Shown: piece after piece, positions 58,494-64,000 of the stretch | Numbering within the stretch: the stretch's first letter is position 1 | Layout of the letters: each line of letters opens with the position of its first letter | The notes under the pieces: generated by a model | The model's input: only the letters and a program-made list of their open reading frames with translations | What the model was told of the DNA's origin: nothing | The model's database searches: none | Assembly: GCF_014203235.1 (NCBI RefSeq) | Contig: NZ_JACHIN010000010.1 | Span: forward strand, 124,001-188,000 | DNA: 64,000 nucleotides | Direction: 5' to 3' | Source: Nonomuraea endophytica | GTDB taxonomy: Bacteria; Actinomycetota; Actinomycetes; Streptosporangiales; Streptosporangiaceae | Made by a program: the position numbers and the translations under genes

Positions 58494-59468
58494 ATGCGCG
58501 CCAGCCGCCTGCTCTCCCTGCTTCTTCTGCTCCAGACCCGGGGCAGGATGACGGCGGGTGAGCTGGCCGAGGAGCTGGAGGTGTCGGTCAGGACCGTCTA
58601 CCGCGACGTGGACGCGCTGTCGGCGGCGGGCGTCCCTGTCTACGCCGACCGCGGCCCGGCCGGCGGCTACCAGTTGCTCGACGGCTACCGCACCCGGCTC
58701 AACGGCCTGACCGCCGAGGAGGCCTCGTCGCTGTTCCTGACGGGCCTGCCCGGCCCGGCGGCGGAGCTGGGGCTGTCGGAGGTGGTGGCCAACGCCGAGC
58801 TCAAACTGCTGGCGGCGCTGCCGCCCGAGCCGCGCTCGCACGCCTCCCACATGCGCGAGCGGTTCCTGCTCGACGTGCCGGGCTGGTACCGGGGGGCCGA
58901 CGACGTGCCGCTGCTGAGCGTGGTGGCCGAGGCGGTGTGGGAGCAGCGGGCGGTGCTGATGACCTACCGGCGCTGGGGGCAGCAGGTGGTCGAGCGCCTC
59001 GTGCATCCGTACGGGCTGGTGCTGAAGGGCGGCTCCTGGTATCTGGTGGCGGCTCCGGCAGGGGGCGGCGACCCGCGCACCTACCGGGTCTCGCGTGTCC
59101 TGACCGCCGAGCCGGGCGGGCACTCCTTCGAGCGGCCGCAGGACTTCGAGCTGGGCGGCTTCTGGCGGGCCTACGCGCAGGAGTTCCGCGAACGCATGTA
59201 CAAGGCCGAGGCGGTGATCAGGACGGCGCCCGGCATCGAGAAGCTGCTGGCCTACACGATGGGCGACGACGTGGTGGCCGGGGCGATGGCGGCGGCGGGC
59301 GAGCCGGACGCCGAGGGCTGGCGCACGCTCACGGTGCCGATCGAGTCGATCACCCACGCCCGGTGGCTGCTGCTGCGGATGGGCGCGAGCGTGGAGGTGC
59401 TCGGGCCGCCTGAGCTGCGCGAGATGATGGCCGAGGCGGTCGCCGAGCTGGGAAAAATCTACGGCTGA
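58494..59468 (+). CDS. WYL-domain (YafY-type) transcriptional regulator
   Basis: 324 residues. The HTH_11 domain RLLSLLLLLQTRGRMTAGELAEELEVSVRTVYRDVDALSAAGVPVYADRGPAGGYQLLDGYRT is followed by the WYL domain (VHPYGLVLKGGSWYLVA, then RVSRVL) and a C-terminal winged helix extension (WLLLRMGASVEVLGP). WYL proteins sense ligands or nucleic acid. It is divergent from the AAA+/TPR operon and a candidate regulator of it. Confidence 0.9.
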   Translation: MRASRLLSLLLLLQTRGRMTAGELAEELEVSVRTVYRDVDALSAAGVPVYADRGPAGGYQLLDGYRTRLNGLTAEEASSLFLTGLPGPAAELGLSEVVANAELKLLAALPPEPRSHASHMRERFLLDVPGWYRGADDVPLLSVVAEAVWEQRAVLMTYRRWGQQVVERLVHPYGLVLKGGSWYLVAAPAGGGDPRTYRVSRVLTAEPGGHSFERPQDFELGGFWRAYAQEFRERMYKAEAVIRTAPGIEKLLAYTMGDDVVAGAMAAAGEPDAEGWRTLTVPIESITHARWLLLRMGASVEVLGPPELREMMAEAVAELGKIYG

Positions 59469-59489
59469 CATATCCGGACGCGTGCGAGT

Positions 59490-60128
59490 ATGGCCGCCAT
59501 GTATCTTCTCGCTTTCATCGGCGCGTGCGTCCTGGTGGCGATGGTCCCCGGGGTGAGCACCGCGATCATCCTGCGCCAGACGCTGCGCGCGGGCCGAGGC
59601 TCCGGCATGGCCGCCACGCTCGGCAACGAGACCGGCATCTTCCTGTGGGCCCTGGCCGCCGCCTTCGGCCTGTCGGCTCTGCTGCTGGCCTCCCAGTTCG
59701 CCTATGACGTGATGCGCGTGGCGGGCGCCGGCGTCCTGTTGTACATGGGCGCGCAGTCGTTGTGGCAGGCCCGCAAGCGCCGCCAGGCAGCGGCAGATCC
59801 CGCGCTCGCCGAACCCGTGGCCGTGGACGGCTGGCGCCGGTCCTACCTCGCCGGCCTCGGCACCTGCCTGGCCAACCCCAAGGCCGCGGTGTTCGCCCTG
59901 TCGTTCCTGCCGCAGTTCGTGCCCCAGGGCCAGAACGTGCCGCTCACGCTCGTCGCCCTCGCCGTCATCTGGGTGCTCGTCGACACCATCTGGTACGGCC
60001 TGGTCATCTGGACGGTCGCCCGCGCCAAGGCGCTGCTCTCCCGCCCGTCCGTGCGCCGCCGCCTGGAGCAGATCTCCGGCGTCGTGCTCATCGGGCTCGG
60101 TCTGCGCCTGGTCCTGGAGTCACGATGA
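59490..60128 (+). CDS. LysE-family exporter
   Basis: 212 residues. The start MYLLAFIGACVLVAMVPGVSTAIILRQTLRAGRGSGMAATLGNETG is the LysE/RhtB signature with the P-G-P-like turn and six spans. AGLGTCLANPKAAVFALSFLPQFV is the conserved central loop. It probably exports amino acids. ATG at 59490 or 59499 could start it. It overlaps the hydrolase (ATGA). Confidence 0.88.
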   Translation: MAAMYLLAFIGACVLVAMVPGVSTAIILRQTLRAGRGSGMAATLGNETGIFLWALAAAFGLSALLLASQFAYDVMRVAGAGVLLYMGAQSLWQARKRRQAAADPALAEPVAVDGWRRSYLAGLGTCLANPKAAVFALSFLPQFVPQGQNVPLTLVALAVIWVLVDTIWYGLVIWTVARAKALLSRPSVRRRLEQISGVVLIGLGLRLVLESR

Positions 60129-60853
60129 CGATCTGGTACGGCGCGGCCGGATCCGGCGACCCGGTGCTGTTGCTGCACGCCGGCGTGGCCGACTCCCGCA
60201 TGTGGGAGCCCCAGCTGGCGGAGCTGACCGAGCGCTTCCGCGTCATCACCCCCGACTACCGGGGCTTCGGCCGTACCCCTTACGAGTCGGCGGAGCCGTT
60301 CAGCACCTGCGGGGACGTCGCGGACGTGCTGGACGCGGAGGGACACGAGCGCGCGGCGATCGTCGCATCCTCCTACGGCTGCCGCATCGCACTCCAGCTG
60401 GCCCAGCAGGGCCGCGCCACCCGCCTGGTGCTGCTCAACCCGGGCTCCGACCTGCCCAGGACCGACGACCTCAGGGCGTTCGGCGCCGAGGAGGACCGGC
60501 TGCTGGAACTGGGCGACATCCAGGCCGCCGCCGAGCTGAACGCCGCCACCTGGCTCGGCCCCGAGGCCACGGACGAGGTGCGCGCCCTGGTCGCGGAGAT
60601 GCAGGCGCGGGCCTTCTCGCTGCAGCTCGGCCGCGAGGTGGACGAGTTCGAGCCCGACTTCACGCTCGCCGGGATCGGCGTGCCGGCCCTGGTCGTCGGC
60701 GGCGCCCACGACCTGCTCCACTTCCGGCAGAGCGCCCGCCACCTGGCGGAGAACCTGCCGGACGCGCGGCTCGTGGAGCTCGACTGGGCCGGTCATCTGC
60801 CGTCCCTGGAACGTCCGAAGGTGATCACAACGCTGTTGCTGGACTACCTTTAG
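60125..60853 (+). CDS. Alpha/beta hydrolase
   Basis: 242 residues. LLLHAGVADSRMWEPQ carries the oxyanion loop, YRGFGRT follows, the nucleophile elbow is ASSYGCR with Ser, then GGAHDLLH (acid Asp) and WAGHLPSLERP (His). Substrate unknown; family includes lactonases and esterases. It overlaps the LysE gene and may be cotranscribed. Small HTH gene follows four bases later. Confidence 0.86.
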   Translation: MTIWYGAAGSGDPVLLLHAGVADSRMWEPQLAELTERFRVITPDYRGFGRTPYESAEPFSTCGDVADVLDAEGHERAAIVASSYGCRIALQLAQQGRATRLVLLNPGSDLPRTDDLRAFGAEEDRLLELGDIQAAAELNAATWLGPEATDEVRALVAEMQARAFSLQLGREVDEFEPDFTLAGIGVPALVVGGAHDLLHFRQSARHLAENLPDARLVELDWAGHLPSLERPKVITTLLLDYL

Positions 60854-60856
60854 TCC

Positions 60857-61069
60857 ATGACGAACGACCTGGCAGCCCTGGTACGGCAGGCACAGGACGA
60901 GGATCCGCTGGCGGCCCTGCGGGCCACGACCGCGCTGCGGCGCGAGATCGAGCGCATGGAGGCGGTGCAGGTCCGCCGGGCGCGGGTCGCGGGCCTGCCC
61001 TGGGCGACGATCGCCGACGCGATCGGGGTGAGCAAGCAGGCCGCGCACAAGAAGTACGGCAGACGCTGA
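60857..61069 (+). CDS. Small helix-turn-helix protein
   Basis: 70 residues. The second half WATIADAIGVSKQAAHKKYGRR is a helix-turn-helix of the kind seen in Hin/AsnC-like repressors; the first half is a helix that could dimerise. It is close to the hydrolase gene. No ligand domain. A convergent SRPBCC gene ends five bases after it. Confidence 0.72.
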   Translation: MTNDLAALVRQAQDEDPLAALRATTALRREIERMEAVQVRRARVAGLPWATIADAIGVSKQAAHKKYGRR

Positions 61070-61073
61070 CCCG

Positions 61074-61505
61074 TCAGCGGCCGAGGAAGTCGGCGTACCA
61101 CTTGAGGCCGATGTTCCAGGAGTACCCGCGGCGGATCCGCCCCGCCACGTCCGGTGGCAGCGTGTCCAGACCGCGGTGCACCAGCACGACCTCGGTGCCG
61201 CCGGCCACCCCGCGGAACTCCACCTCGATCTCCATCGCCCCGTCGTTGAGCAGGTCGGCCCACACCAGGCGCCGGGGCGGCTCCCAGGAGAGGATCCGGC
61301 CGGTGTCGACGTGCCCGCCGTCCTTCCAGACCTCGCGCAGGTAACCGTCCTCGAACCTGATCCCGGCCGCCCGCTCGGCGTTCACCCAGCTGTACGGCCC
61401 GCGCACGTACCAGGCGTCGATCTCGTCGGTGAACACCCGGAACGCGGTGCCGGGATCGGCGGCCACCGTCACGCTCACGGTGACCGAGTCGGTGCCCCCG
61501 CTCAC
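61074..61505 (-). CDS. SRPBCC (AHSA1/ATPase-activator-like) domain protein
   Basis: 143 residues with the START/Bet v1-like fold: VSVTVAADPGTAFRVFTDEIDAWYVRGPYSW, the middle LREVWKDGGHVDTGRILSWEPPRRLVW, and the last helix GYSWNIGLKWYADFL. It overlaps the ArsR gene (ATGA), the usual ArsR-SRPBCC pair in actinobacteria, in which the second protein binds hydrophobic ligands. Function otherwise unknown. Confidence 0.86.
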   Translation of the reverse strand: MSGGTDSVTVSVTVAADPGTAFRVFTDEIDAWYVRGPYSWVNAERAAGIRFEDGYLREVWKDGGHVDTGRILSWEPPRRLVWADLLNDGAMEIEVEFRGVAGGTEVVLVHRGLDTLPPDVAGRIRRGYSWNIGLKWYADFLGR

Positions 61506-61825
61506 CGCTCGCGCTCCACGTGGTCCTTGAACGAGCCGAGCTGCTCGGCCCAGAACGCCTGGACCTGGTCCAGCCAGGCCTGCAGCGCGGTGAAGGGCTC
61601 GGGGCGCAGCGAGTAGAGGCGCAGGCGGGCGTCGTCGTCGCCGGTCTCGGCCTGGACGAGCCCGCCGACGCGCAGCACCCGCAGGTGCCGGCTGAGCGCG
61701 GGCGCGCTCATCTGGACCGCCTCGGCCAGCTCCCCGGCCGGTCGCGGCCCCTCCCGGAGCAGGTCGACGACCTTGCGCCGGGTCGGGTCGGCGAGCGCTG
61801 ATAGCGTGGCGTCCAGGTCGTTCAC
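61502..61825 (-). CDS. ArsR-family transcriptional regulator
   Basis: 107 residues. LSALADPTRRKVVDLLREGPRPAGELAEAVQMSAPALSRHLRVLRVGGLVQAETGDDDARLRLYSL is the winged helix. No Cys residues, so it does not bind metal through a thiolate site. It is coupled to the SRPBCC gene and probably represses its own operon. Confidence 0.92.
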   Translation of the reverse strand: MNDLDATLSALADPTRRKVVDLLREGPRPAGELAEAVQMSAPALSRHLRVLRVGGLVQAETGDDDARLRLYSLRPEPFTALQAWLDQVQAFWAEQLGSFKDHVERER

Positions 61826-61837
61826 TGTCCCCAGCCC

Positions 61838-62359
61838 TTAACCGTTAACGTCTGAGGCAACCATATCCCAGGTGAACACGATCGCCCCCGGCCCGTCGTT
61901 GAGCCGCCACCAGCCCAGCCGTTCGTAGAGCCGCACGGCGTCCGGCGCCTGCGTGGAGGTCAGCAGCCAGCGGCGTGGCGCGCCGGCGCACAGCTCGTCC
62001 AGCATGCGGCCGGCCAGGCCCCGGCCGCGGGCCTGCGGCGAGACGGCCAGCTCGGTCACCTCCAGCGCCCCGGTCAGCCGCTCGGCTCCGGCGATCTCCG
62101 CCGCCCACGTGTAGGAGCGGCGCTGGGGGAGGGGCGAAGGGGTGGTGAAGGCGGTGCCGAATCCGCAGGGGCGGCCGTCCGAGGTGGCGAGCACCGCCAC
62201 GAACCCCGCCCGCCGGGAGTCCTCGGCGAGCCGCACGCGGAAGGCTTCGATCTCGTCCTCGCCCTCGTTCCACGGCGGCGGCCCGAACGCCTCCCGGTAC
62301 ACCGTGACCAGGGCCTCGACGCGGGCCCGCGCGGACTCACCCGTCAGTCGCTCGATCAT
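61838..62359 (-). CDS. GNAT-family N-acetyltransferase
   Basis: 173 residues. The acetyl-CoA site is VTELAVSPQARGRGLAGRMLDEL (motif A, R/Q-x-x-G-R-G/A), followed by LYERLGW near the C-terminus. The first part is a variable substrate domain. Start at 62359, two bases after the stop of the upstream gene (62362), so they are one unit. Acceptor unknown. Confidence 0.88.
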   Translation of the reverse strand: MIERLTGESARARVEALVTVYREAFGPPPWNEGEDEIEAFRVRLAEDSRRAGFVAVLATSDGRPCGFGTAFTTPSPLPQRRSYTWAAEIAGAERLTGALEVTELAVSPQARGRGLAGRMLDELCAGAPRRWLLTSTQAPDAVRLYERLGWWRLNDGPGAIVFTWDMVASDVNG

Positions 62360-62361
62360 CG

Positions 62362-63171
62362 TCAGTCCGGGGCCTTGACGGTGGCGATGCCCAGCGTGCT
62401 GGTCATGGGCAGGACACCGGCCTCGAAGACCGCGCCGAGGACCGGGCCGTTGAGCTGGGCCAGGCGCTGGGCACGCTCCTCGCCCAGGCCGCGCCACGGC
62501 GCGGCGGCCAGCTCGTCGGTCATGCGTTCCACCTGGTCGCGCAGCGCGCGTCCGGCCTCGGTGGCCAGGCCGTCGGAGTCGATGAGCCCGCGCTCGCGCA
62601 GCCGTTCGGCGGCGGCCGCCCATTCCTCGGAGTTCCAGCCGCGGCCGGCGAAGGTCTCGACCGGCGCGGCGCCGATGGCGGCGAAGGAGACGAGCGACTC
62701 GCAGCCGTCCAGCCCGGCCGCCTGGAGCGCGGCGAGGTGCCCGTCGCCGCGGTGCTCGCGCAGGATGGTCGCCGCCTGCCAGAGCGCCAGGTGCGGCTCG
62801 GCGGGCCAGGGCTGGTCGAGGTTGGCGGCGGCAAGAGGGCGTCCGGGCGTGGTGATGCTCTCGGCCGCTGACCGGGCCAGCTCGGCGGCTTCGGCCAGGG
62901 CTGGGGAGGTCAGCTGGTCGCCCAGCCAGTCGCGGTAGAGGTGGTCAACGGCTTCCAGACGGGCGGTCAGCACCTCGGCGGGGGAGGCGGTGGCCCAGAT
63001 GGCCGGCACGTGCTCGGCGATCATGGCCGGGCTGAAGCTGTAGTAGGCGGCGCTGACCAGGTGCGGGCCGGCCGTGCCCAGAGGCGCGGTGCGCCAGGCG
63101 AAGTAGACGGCGGCGTGGACGGGCTCCAACTGGTGCCACATGCTGCGGGCAAGTCTGGAGATCGTGGACAT
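62362..63171 (-). CDS. SCO6745-type hypothetical helical protein
   Basis: 269 residues, mostly helical: MWHQLEPVHAAVYFAWRTA at the start and a winged helix-like end (EEWAAAAERLRERGLIDSDGLATEAGRALRDQVERMTDEL). It resembles the SCO6745 family of Streptomyces, which has no assigned function. The middle has AEPHLALWQAATILREHRGDGHLAALQAAGLDGCE, characteristic of the family. Start at 63171. A long inverted repeat lies between this gene and the divergent CGNR gene. Confidence 0.82.
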   Translation of the reverse strand: MSTISRLARSMWHQLEPVHAAVYFAWRTAPLGTAGPHLVSAAYYSFSPAMIAEHVPAIWATASPAEVLTARLEAVDHLYRDWLGDQLTSPALAEAAELARSAAESITTPGRPLAAANLDQPWPAEPHLALWQAATILREHRGDGHLAALQAAGLDGCESLVSFAAIGAAPVETFAGRGWNSEEWAAAAERLRERGLIDSDGLATEAGRALRDQVERMTDELAAAPWRGLGEERAQRLAQLNGPVLGAVFEAGVLPMTSTLGIATVKAPD

Positions 63172-63182
63172 GAGGTGACCTC

Positions 63183-63210
63183 TCACTGTCTAATAAGATT
63201 ATGACAGTGA
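63183..63210. promoter_or_regulatory. Inverted repeat TCACTGTC-N12-GACAGTGA over the CGNR start codon
   Basis: Perfect eight-base arms around TAATAAGATTAT, itself nearly symmetric. The repeat covers the ATG (63201) of the CGNR gene and lies 12 bases from the start of the divergent gene, so a bound dimer could control both. The CGNR protein itself is the most likely binder. A half-like copy (GACAGTTATGTC) is at about 63250. Confidence 0.6.
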
Positions 63211-63815
63211 CGATAGACGCCTGGCGCATCACTGGTCAATCCCAAATAGACAGTTATGTCGGGCGATGGGCGGAGCTGGCCGTCGTGCTGGTGAACGTCC
63301 TCGCCGTTGACCACGCGCAGGGCCGTACCCGGCCGCTTCCCGCGACGGCGGCCGAACGGCTGGCGGCGCTCGAACCCGCGCTGGCGGACTGGCGCGCCCG
63401 CCACCCCCGCGGCGCGGGCGGCGGCGGCCCGCTCGACACCGACCGGCTGGCCGAGGTGGCCACCGCCCTGCGACCCGCCTTCACGGACGGGCCGTACGCG
63501 GGCGTGGCCGAGCTCAACGCCCTCCTGGTACGGCACGGCGCCGTCCCCAACCTCCACGGTGAGCCTCCGGTGCTGGCCTTTCACGCGGTCGAGGCCGACG
63601 TGGCCGGCGCGATGGCCGCGGACGCGGGGACGGCGCTGGCGATGGTCATCGGCGTCGGGCAGGGGGAGCGGCTGGCCTCGTGCCAGGCGGCGGGGTGCGA
63701 GCTGGTGTTCTTCGACGTCACGCGGAACGCCTCGCGCCGGTTCTGCGGGCTGGCCTGCCAGAACCGGGCCAAGGCCGCCGCGTACCGGGCCCGGCGCGGT
63801 AAATCTACAACGTAA
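63201..63815 (+). CDS. CGNR zinc-finger protein
   Basis: 204 residues. An N-terminal helical domain (ABATE-like) is followed by the C-terminal zinc finger with SCQAAGCELVFFDVTRNASRRFCGLACQNRAKAAAYRARR, in which the CGNR motif reads CQNR. Such proteins are predicted transcription regulators. It is divergent from the SCO6745-type gene, with an inverted repeat over its own start codon, which fits autoregulation. Confidence 0.85.
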   Translation: MTVTIDAWRITGQSQIDSYVGRWAELAVVLVNVLAVDHAQGRTRPLPATAAERLAALEPALADWRARHPRGAGGGGPLDTDRLAEVATALRPAFTDGPYAGVAELNALLVRHGAVPNLHGEPPVLAFHAVEADVAGAMAADAGTALAMVIGVGQGERLASCQAAGCELVFFDVTRNASRRFCGLACQNRAKAAAYRARRGKSTT

Positions 63816-63824
63816 AGGAGGCCT

Positions 63825-64000
63825 TCAGTGGCCCGGCGTCACCAGGCCGGACTCGTAGGCGACGACGACCAGCTGGGCCCGGTCGTGCGCGTCGAGCTTG
63901 GCCAGCAGGCGGCGGACATGGGTCTTGACCGTCACGCGTGAGATGCCCAGGTGCTCGGCGATCTGGTCGTTGGTGCGGCCGCGGGCGATCAGGAGCAGCA
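63825..64000 (-). CDS. LuxR/NarL-type response regulator, C-terminal part (5' end outside window)
   Basis: The last 57 residues form a LuxR helix-turn-helix: LLLIARGRTNDQIAEHLGISRVTVKTHVRRLLAKLDAHDRAQLVVVAYESGLVTPGH. The receiver domain would lie beyond the window. It ends ten bases from the convergent CGNR gene. Confidence 0.85.
   Translation of the reverse strand, partial: LLLIARGRTNDQIAEHLGISRVTVKTHVRRLLAKLDAHDRAQLVVVAYESGLVTPGH

Overview
The window is typical high-GC actinobacterial chromosome. It carries actinobacterial markers: RbpA, a HelD-type RNA polymerase-recycling ATPase, separate Lnt and Ppm1, an orphan CvnD-like GTPase, a large SARP regulator, and an accessory ClpP pair. Codon use is strongly GC3-biased, many stop and start codons overlap as ATGA or GTGA, and GTG starts are frequent. 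The gene mix suggests a Streptosporangiales-like soil actinomycete, but that placement is inference. Most long antisense open frames are GC-rich shadows and were left out.

Region by region. (1) 0-9.8 kb: a catabolic cluster. It has an amidohydrolase end, an aldo/keto reductase, a methyltransferase-like protein with an SDR, a GntR/FCD regulator, an alpha/beta hydrolase, a homoprotocatechuate 2,3-dioxygenase (HpaD type), an FAH-RraA fusion, a DapA-family aldolase and an HpaE-type dehydrogenase. A shared TCGT-N2-RTSA motif lies at its control regions and probably marks the GntR regulon. (2) 9.8-18.8 kb: SDR/TetR, an M24 peptidase, a PAS-PP2C phosphatase, a 26-bp tandem repeat array, a 5'-3' exonuclease, a terpene-synthase-like protein with degraded metal motifs, a candidate 28-residue peptide, CvnD-like GTPase and Lrp. 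(3) 18.8-24.4 kb: a csnR-E-F-G-K-like aminosugar uptake operon. It has a perfect ROK-type palindrome, a repeat-rich leader, and a kinase that appears to start at CTG. (4) 24.5-31 kb: helD with an apparent ATT start, lnt, ppm1, fxsA, and rbpA with a sigma-R promoter. (5) 31-38.8 kb: a SARP/AfsR-type regulator flanked by two target genes, an OmpA lipoprotein and an FAD oxidoreductase, each preceded by three heptamers at 11-bp spacing; then SnoaL/HxlR. (6) 38.8-45 kb: MFS transporter, GDPD, TrmH, an RsmC-like methyltransferase, and a VWA-DUF58-MoxR operon. (7) 45-50 kb: gene-poor and decayed. It contains a broken maleylpyruvate-isomerase-type gene, a small P-loop kinase, and an intact XapX-XapX-DAPG-hydrolase-family operon. 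(8) 50-64 kb: a pseudokinase-like membrane protein, a DUF2268 metallopeptidase, a NarL two-component system, two clpP genes, TauE, a TPR/AAA+ pair, and small regulators up to a truncated response regulator.

The most interesting signals are regulatory: the SARP heptamer triplets, the GntR motif set, the csn operator with its mini-hairpin leader, and two non-AUG starts supported by local context. Coordinates of regulatory sites were read by eye, and starts were chosen from Shine-Dalgarno spacing and family N-termini. No search or alignment tool was run.
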